NCBI GenBank assembly: GCA_946902985.2 | Contig: OX336389.2 | Coordinates: forward strand, 125,027,572-125,091,571 | Direction of reading: 5' to 3' | DNA length: 64,000 nucleotides | Origin: Meconema thalassinum | Lineage: Eukaryota; Arthropoda; Insecta; Orthoptera; Tettigoniidae | Shown here: positions 18,787 to 30,772 of the stretch, piece after piece | How positions within the stretch are numbered: the stretch's first letter is position 1 | Layout of the letters: each line of letters starts with the position of its first letter | Position numbers and translations under genes: made by a program | The notes under the pieces: model-generated | What the model was told of the DNA's origin: nothing | Databases searched by the model: none | The model's input: only the letters and a program-made list of their open reading frames with translations

Positions 18787-19711
18787 CAGGGGCCTCGAAA
18801 CTCTTTAGCCTCCACTAAGTCCCAAGGGCCAAGACCTAGCTAGCTCATCATACCAACATCCTGTAGTTTTGAATTACGCGCAAAGTTTCGTTTCGGGACG
18901 AGTGAGATCTCTATGAGGCAGTGCGCGGGGTATAATTCAAGAGCGGATGATCAGTATAAAAGACTTCGAATATTTCACTCTAAATTCATACGAAAAGTAG
19001 AATAAAGTAATCAAAACAGAACATGTGGCATAGTGCATTAACGAGGCCCCTCTTTTAGTGGAAAATTTAAAAAACATTTTACTATCAATTTCTTAAAATC
19101 AAATGTAATTTAAGACTGATGGTTAAATATTTGAAATAACTTCAGTGCCTTGTGAATATATTTAGTGCATTATATCATGAAAAGTATAGATGAAATTTTG
19201 GAAAGCTGGTGTGGAGTCAAATAATTTGCACACCTCTGTATAAATGTGCTTTTCAGCTCTCGGCACTACTTCTCTGTGTGAATAAACATTCTCCTAAATA
19301 AAATAAAAAAGTATTTACAAATCCAAATTAACTGACGAGTATTTCAAGTCGCTGCTGATAATTTCCAATAGTAAATTTGATCCTCAACTGTAAACAATTG
19401 TCAGTGAAAAGTTACAGCCGCATAAATCTCTTTAATTATAGTAATAATAATAAATACCTTAATTATGTGAATTACCTATGCATTTCACTCGTATTAAGTT
19501 TTTAGGACAAATCTCATGTCATTAATTACAGTTAAAATGATCAATTTTATTATGTCAAAAATTGTGTTCTTTAATCGGTCGTTAAATAAAAACAACCGAT
19601 TATAATTTGTATGATTTATCTACATTGTCAATTTTACAATGTAGCCTAATCAAAATATGCTATGACGAGCCGGATTGGAGGTACTCGCGGGCCGTAGTTT
19701 TGAGACCCCTG
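18787..19711. mobile_element. Non-autonomous hAT-type transposon, copy 1
   Basis: 925 bp with 16-bp terminal inverted repeats, CAGGGGCCTCGAAACT on the left and, inverted, CAGGGGTCTCAAAACT on the right. An 8-bp duplication TTCCATAA/TTCCATAG flanks it (18779-18786, 19712-19719). TIR sequence and 8-bp duplication are typical of hAT. No transposase is seen. Its interior is related to 11270-11415. Confidence 0.8.
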
Positions 19712-19719
19712 TTCCATAG

Positions 19720-20142
19720 CATTAACAGGCACCGTTACTCAGCACCACCCACACCTCATAGCTTCCATATAATCACAGAGTGAGTATCAGTGAACAACCA
19801 CATTTATTCTAGCCCGTGCCACTAAAAAAATGCAAAACTACTCGATTCATCATGAAATGGCAACAGGCAGGAAAATTTACTAGCACAACAATATCCTGTG
19901 TGACAATGCCCCAGGTTCCAGGCCTCGGAATGAATATTCATTGAAATCTAGGGATTCTTGATCAACTAGCCATTTTACGCACTCAATCTGGGACATATAC
20001 CAGCCATACTGGCTCTACTCTCAGCTGGTAAAAATGGTGATTGTAATGACAAGAGTGACATAGTACAAAAGATTAATTATTCTATTATAATAAGCATCAA
20101 AACAATTACTACTACTAGAATATGATTGTATTGATGTCCTAC
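19720..20142. other. Intron DNA between the two Fz exons
   Basis: No feature beyond the donor side of Fz exon 1 at 20142. Confidence 0.5.
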
Positions 20143-20211
20143 CTGAAAGCAATGACATCGTCTTTAACTGCCTGAATTGAGCTGTGCCCCAGGGCATTAG
20201 GATAAGATGTC
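20143..20211 (-). CDS. Frizzled-domain exon 1 (partial), copy 1
   Basis: Minus-strand exon with donor TTTCAG|GTAGGA at 20143/20142. The peptide TSYPNALGHSSIQAVKDDVI followed by AF and a split Arg codon is the first half of a Frizzled cysteine-rich domain. The last two bases join exon 2 (17262) to give AFRELVDAEC, and the phase fits. The upstream border is unclear: a TAA lies four codons before TSYPN and I see no AG acceptor in between. A mariner-like element begins about 40 bases further upstream, so this exon may be damaged or use an unusual acceptor. Confidence 0.65.
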
Positions 20212-20251
20212 ACCAATTACCAATTTTGTTTTACAATAACTATATCAAGTA

Positions 20252-20921
20252 CAGAGAGTCCAGTTTGTGTGTATCGGAGACCCTAGCTAGCCCGCTCGCC
20301 CAAGGCGCGAGCCTGTCTCCCGCCAGGCACTTTGCCGTTTCGCGGCACTCGCGCGGCATTGAGTCATTGAGTATAGGAATTTGTACTTAAATTTGTACTT
20401 CAATGTGATCCTTGACTGATTTTTTTGACAAACTGACTTACGGAGAGCGATTGTTAACTGATTTTCAAGAAGATTCTGCCACTGCTCACAATGACGAAGC
20501 ATCCATGACAGAATTGCGTCGCATTTTTGGTACTAGGATTATAAGTCGGAACGTGTGGCCTCCGCGAAGCCCAGACTTATCACCATGTGACTTTTATTTG
20601 TGGGGGACGCTTATAAATAGAGTGTATGCGGAATCCCTCACACTATAAATGAGCTTAAAGACTATATTACAGCTGAAATACAGCCAATCGGTGCTGAGGA
20701 ACTTCAGAGAGTAAATGCCAGTTTCATAAAAAGGTGCCAGCGATGTGTAGCTGTGAATGGCGAACATTTTCAGCACTAGCTGTGAACTAGGTAAGTACAA
20801 ATTCCTATACTCAATGACGCAGTGCCGAGCAGGCACCGCATAACGGCAAAGTGCGTGGCGGGAGACGGGCGCGCGCCGCGGGCTAGCGAGAGTCTCCGAT
20901 ACATACAAACTGGACTCTCTG
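20252..20921. mobile_element. Mariner-like element with long inverted repeats, copy 1
   Basis: 670 bp with inverted repeats of about 130-137 bp (20252-20388 and 20793-20921). Both arms start CAGAGAGTCCAGTTTGT and end near TATAGGAATTTGTACTT. The interior carries a plus-strand transposase remnant. I could not define a target-site duplication. Confidence 0.82.
20412..20780 (+). pseudogene. DDE transposase C-terminal remnant, copy 1
   Basis: 78 codons with FQEDSATAH and WPPRSPDLSPCDFYLWG, the second and third catalytic Asp regions of an IS630/Tc1/mariner transposase (38 residues between the two Asp). After a stop and frame change near 20645, ELQRVNASFIKRCQ-like sequence continues in another frame. 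The N-terminal half is missing. Confidence 0.78.
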
Positions 20922-21610
20922 CAGATATGTAGGCCTACTTTTCTTCTTAAAATATCACTTAAAATTGCTAATGTCCTTCCCTATTTCCAAATTTTTTAAA
21001 TGAATATGCGTTGTTTACGATAAATAGATTCTGTGTCAAACAATCATAATTGCAAAATTAAACTCGGGAGTGTCCACCAACACAAAGTTCCTCATTTCTC
21101 TACTAGAAAGCGCTATAGTGTTCAAGGAGCTTAGATAGCTAACCTCCTTGACTTTCGTAGTGATTCAAGGAACAACGAAATTCGACATGCAAGCTACCCT
21201 CTGGGTGTCAAATTACAAAGCTTGCACCCGGCAACCAAGGCCATACGATATTATTATAAATGTCTACGCAGTTTTCTTCAATGAAAATATGAAATCTGCA
21301 GTGCTATTTAACTTGACTTCTGAATTGCGTGCTTTGATTATATGTACATTGTACATGTATGTACATTGTGGCAAGCATCCTCTAAATATATAGGCCTACT
21401 GTACTGTACACTCGTCAGTCATGTTACGAAATAGAAATTTACTATTCTGTTGCAAACTGCTTCTAATAACTACCGTATTATTTTGACATTAATTTTAAAA
21501 ACAAATTATTTCATGCTAATCAAACTACTGAAGTTTTGCCATCCCAACAAATATTCTCGGGAAAATGAGATAGAATTTGGAAAAGAAAGACAATCCCACA
21601 ATTAACGGGA
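20922..21610. other. Spacer upstream of Fz exon 1, no gene seen
   Basis: AT-rich, with a short TGTACAT-containing palindrome near 21340-21370. No exon with the earlier Fz cysteines could be placed here. Confidence 0.45.
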
Positions 21611-21668
21611 CATATCTGTATGCCGGAGGTAAAGAGCACTATGTCCATTTTTTCAATATTGTACTAAT

Positions 21669-24659
21669 CATCATCATCATCTTGCAGAGTTTCCAGCCAC
21701 TGGCCGGGTCTGTTTGGAACACAAGCCTCTCCAACGTCTTCTGTCTTCCCACCATCTCTCAGCCTCCACCCTTGTCCAGTCTTCTCCTCTCTTCTTCACG
21801 CTTTCTTCCACCCCCTTCAGCCACCTGTCTCTCGGTCTTCCTCTCGGTCTCTTTCCTTCCCACTTCGTCTCGTGTACTCTCCTGGGTATCCTCTTCTCCT
21901 CCATTCGTTTTACATGTCCATACCATCTAAGTCTAGATTTCTCTATACCATCCTGTAATGGTTCCTCCTTCATTAATTCTCTGGTCCTCTCATTTCTTAT
22001 TCTGTCCATCTTTGTAGCTCCAATACTGCTTCTCAAGAACCTCATCTCACTGGCCTGTATTTTGCTCTTCTCCCTTCCTTTCATAACCCAGGCCTCCGAG
22101 GCATACGTCAGGATAGGGACATAGTACGTCCGATATATGATCTTTTTGCTGTTCTGAGGGACATCCTTGCTCCATAACATGCTTCTCACACTTCTCCGAA
22201 ATGCTTCTGCCTGCCTCCAACGCTCATTTATTTCTCCATCGTTTCTTCCATTGTCTTGTATGAGGCTTCCCAGATACTTGAAACTCTCCACTTTCTTCAG
22301 CTGTTCCCCACCAATTGTTATTCCCGTTGTGGTTCTTTCCTTCTTCCTTGTTGTGATCACCATCTCACTCTTATTTATGCTAAATTTCATCCCATATCCT
22401 TGTATTATTCCTTCCCCCACGTCCAACTGTTCCTGTACCTCCTCCTCCTTGTTTCCCCAAATCATCAAATCATCTGCAAACACCATTGCTTTCATCTTTC
22501 CTTCCCCACTTACTTGTGCCACTCGGGTCATTATGTCATCCATCACCACAATGAAAAGTAACGGTGACAGTGCACTTCCTTGTTTCAGGCTGTTTCTCTG
22601 TTCCAACCAGTCTGATCTCTCTCCTCCCACTTTCACACAGCTCACGCTTCCCTTGTACATCTCCTTTATCCTCTTTATAGTCCATTTCTCTACTCCTCTA
22701 TCCTCCAGGGACTTCCATACTTTGTTTCTGCATACACTGTCATATGCTTTCTCAATGTCCAGGAAGGCCATAAGTAGATCTGTTCCATACTCATAGTGCT
22801 GTTCTTGTAACTGCCTTACAGCAAAAATCAAATCCACTGTGGACCTTCCTGCTCTGAAGCCATGTTGTTCTTCCCTCATCCCTCCTTCTATCTTTGTCCT
22901 AATTCTCTTTTACAAAACTTTCTCGAAGATCTTTGCACAATGACTCATCAGTGTTATTCCCCGATAGTTTCTGCAATCAGTTCTACTACCTTTCTTGAAG
23001 ATCGGGACAATTATTCCTTTTTTCCAGTCCTCTGGGGTTTTCCTTTCCTTCCATGCTGTCCTCATCACTCGGTACAACCACTGTATCCCCACCTCTCCTG
23101 CTGCTCTCACCATCTCCACACTCAACTCATCCACACCCGGTGCCTTCCCTCCTTTCATCTTGTTCACTGCATCTTCCACTTCTTTCCACGTTAAGTCCTT
23201 CTCTGTTTGCAGTTCATCTTCCTCTTCCCCGATTTCTTCCTCCTCACCATCTTTACCGTTTGGGTTCAGAAGTTCTTCAAAATATTCTTTCCACATTTTC
23301 TTCAGTTCTTCCCTATTTTCTATCTCTTGTCCCCTTTTGTTCACCATTCTAACATAATCCGTAGGATCCTTCCGCCTCTTATTTTTTACCATCCCATACA
23401 GGACCTTTTTTGTACCTTCACTATCCTCCTTCATCATCTTTGTCCACTCTTCCATCCACTTTCTTCTCTCCTCAGCCACTACTCTCTTCGCCTCCTTCTT
23501 TCTTTCCTTGTCTCTACCGTCCTATTTTGATACCACCTCCTAAAGGCCCTATTCTTTTCCCTTACTATATCTTTTGTCTTCTCATTCCACCATGGTGTTT
23601 CCTTCCACCTCTTCTTACTACTTGTGCTCCCACATACTGCTTCTGCTGCACTTACTAGTGTCTTCTTAAATCTAGCCCATTCCTCTTCCACCCCTCTTTC
23701 TTCATCTGTTGGAATTCCTTCCTTTACCATTTTGAGGTAGTCGACCCTTCTATCCCCTTCTTTCACTTTCCATATCCTTATATGTCTTTCCTGGTTCTCA
23801 GTCCCTTCTTCTCCTTACTCCCTCTCAGGTTCATTACCAGCAATCGATGGTCGCTATCCAGGTTCTCCGATGGTATAACCTTGATGTCCGTGATGTTCTT
23901 ATTTAGTTCTTTCTCATACAGTATATAGTCGACCACCGACTTCCTGGTCAAGTCATCACTGTACCATGTGATTGTGTGGCTCTCTCTTTTCTTAAACCAG
24001 GAGTTCACAACTAGCAGGCTGTTCCTCCGGCAGAAGTCCAACAGTCTCTTTCCTTCCTCATTTCTTCCGCCCCAACCCTCTGGTCCTAGAACACTCTCAT
24101 AACCTTGTCTTTCTCTTCCTACATGGGCATTGAGATCCCCCATAACAATCATATTTCTTCCTACCAGCTGCTTCTGCAATTCCTCTTCAAACTCCTCCTT
24201 CTCTTCAGAGGTGCAGCCTACTTGTGGAGCATACACTTGCACTATTTCTATGGTCTCTCCCCTCAGTGCTACTTTCACTTTCATCATTCTATATCTTATT
24301 CTCCCCACTTCTTCTTTTAAACCATCTTGTACTACTACTCCCACTCCATTCCTCTTTCCCTCTTCGTTCCCACTCCAGTACAGTCTATAGCCTTTTCTCA
24401 GTTCTCTCCTTCCTTCCCCTTTCCACTTTGTTTCTGCCAATCCCAATAAATCCAACTTCCTTCTTTCCATCATATCCACTATCTCCTCCACCTTCCCCAT
24501 CAGCGTTCTTAGGTTTAAAGTTCCAAATCTTAGTCCGTGTGTACAGCCGTGTCATCGTCTATTAAATCCATCATGTCCGAGGCTCGTTCCATTTTCGAAA
24601 GCATTTGGTTTCATCCACTACTGGCTTGCTGGGCCTATCGTAGCTTCACTAATTTACTA
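21669..24659 (-). mobile_element. RTE-like LINE, copy 1, nearly complete but broken
   Basis: 2991 bp on the minus strand, with an (ATG)n tail at its 3' end (21669 side) and an 11-bp duplication ATTGTACTAAT at 21658-21668 and 24660-24670. Endonuclease and reverse transcriptase are both present. RTE-like assignment rests on the small single ORF plan, the microsatellite tail and the GRPRDRWL C-terminus. Confidence 0.88.
21677..24500 (-). pseudogene. RTE endonuclease-reverse transcriptase, frameshifted, copy 1
   Basis: The endonuclease part (24500 down to 23778) starts MGKVEEIVDMMERRK and has LAETKWKG, VMGDLNAHVG and SDHRLLV. The frame is already open before this ATG with a typical RFGTLNLRTL start, so the true start may lie upstream. 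Breaks follow: a frameshift near 23775, a second near 23515-23530, and a TAA at 22910-22912. The reverse transcriptase keeps KAPGVDELSVEMV, EEQHGFRAGRSTVDLIF, FLDIEKAYDSV, GSALSPLLF and VFADDLMIWG. Inactive as it stands. Confidence 0.88.
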
Positions 24660-24994
24660 ATTGTACTAATGCTGTTAGTAATCAGTGCCTTTGATACTCT
24701 ACACAGAGGTAGAGGGCACTAAGACCTATTTCAAAAAATAACGGAACTTTATAACGGGCTTCATGTCACATAAAACATTTTTTTAAAATTCAAATGCCTC
24801 TCCTGTAAAGTTTCAATTTTGTGACATAGCCTAGTGCCCTTTACCTCCGGCATACAGACATATGAACCCTAGTATTGAAGCCAATAATACATATGATAGT
24901 TGGAAAATGAGATTCCCCAGTCTGCCATCCCTCAAAACTTTATTGATGAGATATAAAATTATATGGGCAGAAAGGGGCATTAGTCGGCCATTAT

Positions 24995-25195
24995 TCTACA
25001 TACTGTAGTCCCCCACAACCACTGATGCACTTGTCCTACCGCTTCACAACCTTGACGAACCCTTGCCAGTTTACTCTTGTCTTGAACGCAGCGAAAAGGT
25101 GGATGTAACAGGACACTAAGTCAGGTTTGTATGGGGCACCCTCAGCTAAAGGTGGCAAAAAGGTAATCAATGTTGATGCCATATGCAGTATTGAA
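24995..25195 (-). pseudogene. Possible mariner transposase C-terminal relic, copy 1
   Basis: A minus-strand frame reads APYKPDLVSCYIHLFAAFKT and, after a stop, DKCISGCGGLQYVE. This resembles the PPYSPDLAPxDxHLF and RWDKCxxxxGDYVE ends of mariner transposases. Degenerate and short, so only tentative. Confidence 0.4.
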
Positions 25196-25613
25196 TTATG
25201 TTGTCCATGATTGTAATACAAGCCCATTCTCCATACCTGTCAGTTACACAATATTGCCGTCCTTTCTCTAACACAGCACTGCGCTAGCACCGGGCACCCA
25301 CTATTCAATTCTTGTGTCTTTAACACAGCACTGCGCTAGTACAACTTCAATGTATCTAGCCCAACATAAACCTCCTTAGGACATTGAATGACTTGTCACT
25401 TTGAGTCAGTCCATGAGCATTCCCCAACCAAATCTATGATTTTCTGAGTTGCTTGTAAACAGTGCACCACAACTGAAGCACCCAGGGCAAGCTAACACAG
25501 ATAGTATAGTCACAAAGCACACTTTATCAATAATAATTATATCACTTTACTAGAACAATCACAATCAATATTTACAAAGGACGAATTTGGAATCAGAAGC
25601 ACTGGTAGCTGAT
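25196..25613. other. Unit end, non-coding
   Basis: Contains a direct repeat AACACAGCACTGCGCTAG (about 25270 and 25323). The unit junction follows at 25613/25614. The equivalent in copy 2 is 45336-45753. Confidence 0.45.
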
Positions 25614-26335
25614 GAATTTATATTAGACCTAGGTTCTGCTGCAATGGCTTTACTATCTCTGTTGTTATTAACACTGACACATTGTTTAATAAATTCCGTG
25701 GAATTTCCTCTTCCTCTTGGTACCTGGTCGACATTTAGAACACATCTCATACGCACGCAATAATAGGAAATTCTCCAAACATAAAGCCTGGAGCAACACA
25801 GGAAGCGGACATATTTTGCTTATGTTTACATATTTTCAGACTGTAAGCTGTTAACACATGTGCTGCCATCTGTTAGACAGATGAGTAAACTTTATAACCT
25901 GGAGTATAGAGCCATAGAGAGCGCAGCTCGGCCGTGGCTGGAAGAATGCTGACTCATACCGGCAAATTTGAATCAGGAAATTTTAAATATTTAGATGCAA
26001 GCACCGATTACCCTAGTAATTACCAAGTAAGATGCTGTGGAGCCACACCCCGTAGACATGTGCGCACGGGCCCCTTTTAAAATAGTATTTTTAACTACTT
26101 ACAGGTGAAATATCGACATGAAATATATTATATTCATTTTAAGCAGCAAAATAAGGTTTCCAATTACAATGAAAACACGAAAATGGCAGCAATTTTATTC
26201 AAAAATGTCATTTCAAACTTATAACCTTTTGAGAGGTGGAACATTAAGGTCACACTGCTTAAAATGCAGTAAATACATTTGTTTTATTCATAATTTTCAA
26301 TTTTGCTCAGTGGTGAGAGTAAAATTATTAAATAC

Positions 26336-26502
26336 CTTTAATGTCCAGACTTTTGGGGTCGACTGTGAGGTTAGCAAGATATGGAGATGTCTCCGACTCG
26401 ATATGACTTGCTAGAACAGCCACCAAATCAGGAACAGTGACGTCTTGCTCTCTTGGATACAAATGTAGATTGAAATGCACCACCAGATCCTGACCATCCA
26501 TA
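26336..26502 (-). CDS. SEA-domain exon B, copy 2
   Basis: Same 167-nt exon, splice borders intact and frame open. It differs from copy 1 by two amino-acid changes (Gln to Glu, Glu to Asp) and one synonymous change within eight codons, and matches copy 3 where compared. Confidence 0.75.
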
Positions 26503-26682
26503 CTGCAGCATATGAAACACATCAATAAGTACAATATTATCAAAATTAAGTACAAGCAGGACAGTATGTAAAGCTCACCAGTGAAGCCACACAAAAAAAC
26601 TTTTATTATTAATCTAAACACATTAAACAAGTACTTTCGTGAAGAACTATATAGCCTATTTTCATATATCCTAGTTATGTTA

Positions 26683-27368
26683 ATTGCCTCTATCAACATA
26701 CAAAATTTAAGTTTGATTGCTGTAATAGATTCGAAGATATTGAGAACCGACTAAATATTTTTGGATGGTCGCCATGTTGGATTGTTAGAGTTATGTACCA
26801 TTAAAGGAAAATTATTGCGTAGGTTCATTATTCAAACTTTCACTTTGATCGCATGATTACGACACAAGAAATAAAAACTTAATTTTAAAATTCGCACAGC
26901 CGCCATCTTGAGGTTATGTAAGCAATTGAACTTAATTAGATACCATTGCATTACAGTGTGTATAAACATATACTGTACCAAGTTTCATTGCGTTTGGTTG
27001 GTTAAATCGCGAGAAACATCTATTTACAAGTCGCAACTTCGCCTGGCCGCCATGTTGGTTTTGTAGTTACCAGGTTTTCGAAAGTCACATTGGTGAACTT
27101 CTAGCAGTTCCCTTTATCACCGTACAAAATTTCAGGGTGATATCGGTAATAGTTTCGGAGGGATTGAATGGTGTTGAAATATTTCGCACAGCCGCCATGT
27201 TGGATTGGTGAGACGTAACAAAATTGGAAGGGCACGGTCGGGGTGGTCCGGAATAGTGCTATGAACTTACCGAGTTTCATTGAAATCGCTCCATCCGTTT
27301 AGATTTTATTAGGGGGACACACACCCACACGAATCACACACGTACGCACACACACAGACAGACACACG
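26683..27368. repeat. GCCATGTTGG repeats, copy 2
   Basis: Same four degenerate units and AC tract as at 6540-7226. Confidence 0.7.
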
Positions 27369-27440
27369 GGCGAAAGGTGATCTCATTATTTTTTTATTTT
27401 TTTTTCATAAAATGAAAATAGGCTAAAAAAGTTTTGCATA

Positions 27441-28056
27441 TTGCTGGCCAGGAGTCGTAGTGGTTTCAAGTCCATTAGTCGTTCTTGCATGTATAAAGGC
27501 TGTGTACACTCGCCTGTGTCAATGAGGATGGATCTGTGCAAGTGTGGAGACGACCCGGTGAGCGTATTCGCGACCAATACATCCGAGACCGACACCAATA
27601 GGGAGGAGGTGGTGCAATGTTTTGGGGTGGCATCATGTATGGTCACCGAACCCCTCTTGTGTACATCTCGGAGCGTATGACAGGCATACATTACAGGGAT
27701 AATGTCCTAGCACCTGTAGTGAAAGGCAATGCTGACATTTTCGGCCCAAATTTCACTTTCGTGGACCATAACACTCGTCCGCACAGAGCTGGCATTGTCA
27801 ATGCCTTTCTTCAGGAGAATGGTATTCACAGAATGGAATGGCCTGTCTATGTCCGTCCTCACTTTCATCCCCACTGTGCTCCATGGCAATATGCAAAACT
27901 ATTCTTGATATTTGTATTGGAACAGTCGAAATACTCAACACCTATTTTCGTTAAGAAAAAATACACTGTCATTCTTGTTTTTGATTCATTTAGGTGCTTG
28001 GACATCGTGGCCATCAGCTCCGTGTACTTGCAGTAAGTGAAGAATTGCCAGATAAC
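27441..28056 (+). pseudogene. Tc1-like transposase fossil, copy 2
   Basis: Same fossil with a few substitutions, including Ala to Thr in the HNARPH motif and an extra stop near its end. Confidence 0.8.
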
Positions 28057-28203
28057 CTATATTACTGTGGTGTCTAAATTAGTATGATTATTTGTGCTTG
28101 ATAGGAATGGAAAGGATGAAGTCATGGGCTCAAGTTAGGAACCATTGCAGTATTTGCCTCGAGTAAAAGTGGAAAACAATGGGTGGGGATCGAACCTCTT
28201 CTC
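28036..28203 (-). mobile_element. SINE family S3 relic, copy 2
   Basis: Equivalent of 7895-8062. Confidence 0.6.
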
Positions 28204-28798
28204 AGTCAACGAGTCTCCAGTCTTTATTAAGGCCATGTGTGATAAATGCATTTCTGCTACGTCGATTACGGTATAGTGGTTTTGTAGTAGCGAACACTAT
28301 TCCAGTCACCTCAGAAACACAGGCAATCAGATAAATGCATCACACATTCAAGTACATTGAGCTGCTGGCCAAAATATGTCCCAATACCCTAATTAAAGCA
28401 AAAACAACGTGTTGAAGTCTGTCTTCGAACACTTCCAGCATCTGTTATGAATAGCTGTGGCGATTACAAGGTTTACTGTTTGTTTGCTTTGATACAAGTT
28501 GCAGCCATGCTGCCAACGTAACTGCTGATGCTAGCTCTTGCAGCAGCAAGTAAGCACTGCGGAGAACATTCCTTGGCGCCCTGTAGAAGAATTTGATGAT
28601 GATGATGAAACCAAACATTTGGCTTTCACAGTAAGCAAGGTGAAACGAAGAGACATGGTACTGTGTAGTATAGTAAAATCGCACGTATTAGCCAACTTAT
28701 TTACACCGTACATTCCTACTACGTCTTCAGAGCTGGTGCTCAGACAGTAGTAGTAGTAGTAGTAGTACTAGTAGATCATTGAGAAGAATTAAACTTAC

Positions 28799-29012
28799 CC
28801 ATCAAAGGCTAGAACCTCAGTACCTATGAAGGCTGGTCTCAGGTCACTACGACGGAATATAAGGTTGATCCTCTCCCGGTAGTCTCGTGCTCTGTGTTGA
28901 AACTGTACTGTTGCTGGATCTGCCAGCTCTGGGGAGAAGGAATCGCCCTTCATCACACGGAACATTGACCGGACCACTTGCTCCCCTGGTGGGTCTGATA
29001 TGAGGAATGTAT
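28799..29012 (-). CDS. SEA-domain exon A, copy 2
   Basis: Same exon with intact splice borders. It has Val in place of Phe near the start and one synonymous change against copy 1, and matches copy 3. The inferred crossover lies about 150 bases to its right. Confidence 0.78.
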
Positions 29013-29375
29013 CTGCAAATACATATATAAAACACGAATTTCAATATTGTGTTCATTGCCAAACTATTAGCCTTTCATTTACATGGATTATTTCTATTTA
29101 ATAACCCATCTTTAAGGTCAACAATTTGCAATGTCTTTAGTAAAATGAATTTAAGACTCCTCCACCATGATAAGCATCTTATAGAAGTCGAGAGACTCAT
29201 ATGCAGTCCTTTAGGAAACCATGCGCAGATGCAATAAATATTTGTTAAACTTCAACAATGGAATAATTTCTAGTAATATCTCAGATTTTGTAAATCAGTG
29301 GAAGGTGAATAGAATTGAACAGGGGCATGATTAAGGGAGTAGAGGAAACTTAAAAAAAGCTACAGTGTCATAAAG

Positions 29376-29535
29376 TTACTTTGTCAGACTTTGCCCCAAA
29401 GGGGGGCTTAACGTGCCAGTAAATCTACTGACACGACTCCCTTGTCTTTGTGCACCCTCAAATGCCAACTGGTTGTGCCAGGATTCAATCCTGCGATCTT
29501 GGGACTGTACATTATCAAGCTGAGAAGGAAAAGAC
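29376..29535 (-). mobile_element. SINE family S5, copy 2
   Basis: Same as copy 1, in the part of unit 2 that follows copy 1. Confidence 0.6.
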
Positions 29536-30209
29536 ATGATGGTAAGCAACTTACATGAACAAGTAGACAATAGGTACACAGTAGGACGAACACAAAATGT
29601 AACAAATATTTCGAGGTATGTCATTGTCAGCGATTCCATATACAGTAGTGTCCTCCTCCACTGTCCCCAAGGACCTTCTCTACAGCTGCTCCATTGTCAT
29701 ATACAGACATTCGCCCAACCTCGAGGACATCGTTGCATACTACCGACCAGCCAACATCTGTTCTAGAGTGGTTTGTTCCGGTGTGTAAGATTCATTCTTC
29801 TCTTAATCACTGAAGATGACTTTGGTCAAAATATTTGTTGGTTTTCTTTTTGTTCATCCTGCAGTACCGTGTGTGTACGGTATATAATCTACTTACCCAG
29901 GTAAGTTGTACTTGCTTTCAATTTTGTATTTTCCTTTCTAGCTTTATAATGCTGCCAGTTTTCATATTTTTATTATAATTTTATATTGTAGTTATTTTAT
30001 ATTTTTTATTTTAACAACTGTTATTGAGAACTGTTGCCACAAAGCTTTAAGTAAACTTCATACTTATAAACAAATCAACTATCAATTGAAATTATGTCTT
30101 CAATCTTTATTCAATTCAATTACGTTATAAAATAGATGTAAATATGTACATGAACATTGCCTGTGCTGTTCTAACCAATGTGTACCAGTACAGTACCTGT
30201 TTCACAAAG

Positions 30210-30408
30210 AGGGGCGTGGTGGCTCAGCGGTCTAGCTGTATGCCTCTCACCAAGGCGGTCCGGGTTCGATTCCCGGTCAATGCATGTGAGATTTTCGAAG
30301 TGAAATGCCATGTCCTGTGGTTCGGATTCCACGTAAAAAGGAGGTCCCGTGGCTCATGATCTCAAGATTAACGGTCACGTTAAACTACAAGCTTCCTTCC
30401 TTTTTTTT
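30210..30408 (+). mobile_element. SINE family S2 insertion, copy 2
   Basis: Same insertion with the same 12-bp duplication as at 10058-10280. Confidence 0.9.
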
Positions 30409-30772
30409 TGTTTCACAAAGTGCAATGCGTAATACCCACATGAAGGATTGTTCACTCGTATACAACCTCTAGCAATTGAACTTTGACATACCTGCACCTG
30501 TGTAATATACAAGGAGGAGGAGGAGGAGTAAAGAAATACATGGGTTAGGTAAGGCAAACACAAATTTACAGTTAAAATTCCTATATTTTGGCACAGCATA
30601 CAGAAAACTGTGTAAGCTGCAAAGCAAACACAATTCCTAATTTACCAGTTCGGTAATATTACAGAGGTGTGCAACTTATTAGAATCAAATAGAGAACTTA
30701 TATTAGTCAGAATTTTTTTATTCAAAATCATTTTATTGAACAACGGCCGACATCTTTTATCACACCACTAAG

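Larger units (their letters stand above)
21611..24872. mobile_element. Foldback/MITE split by an RTE element, copy 1
   Basis: The arms CTGTATGCCGGAGGTAAAG-GCACTA (about 21615-21640, plus) and its inverse (about 24831-24860) surround the RTE insertion. A third arm-like piece GAGGTAGAGGGCACTA lies at 24706-24721. Without the RTE the foldback would be about 270 bp. Superfamily unknown. Confidence 0.55.
5471..25613. repeat. Tandem unit copy 1 (about 20,143 bp)
   Basis: Similarity to copy 2 begins at 5471 (matching 25614) and runs the whole unit with offsets of 20,143, then 20,141, then 20,140. Left of about 9015 it differs from copies 2 and 3 at scattered positions, including coding changes in both SEA exons. 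Right of there it is almost identical to copy 2; the one difference I found is at 9713 (A, against T at 29853). It holds a Copia element, SINEs, an hAT, a mariner-like TIR element, an RTE element and four minus-strand host exons. I call this haplotype A. Confidence 0.97.

Noticed and set aside
22167..24565. Many plus-strand Ser/Leu/Phe-rich frames across the RTE
   Set aside because: Antisense of the Glu/Lys/Arg-rich RTE protein.
25565..25756. Minus-strand frame of 63 codons (also at 45705 and, fused to other sequence, at 5068-5613) as a possible first exon
   Set aside because: No convincing donor or acceptor, no domain, and the C-terminal part changes at the unit junction.
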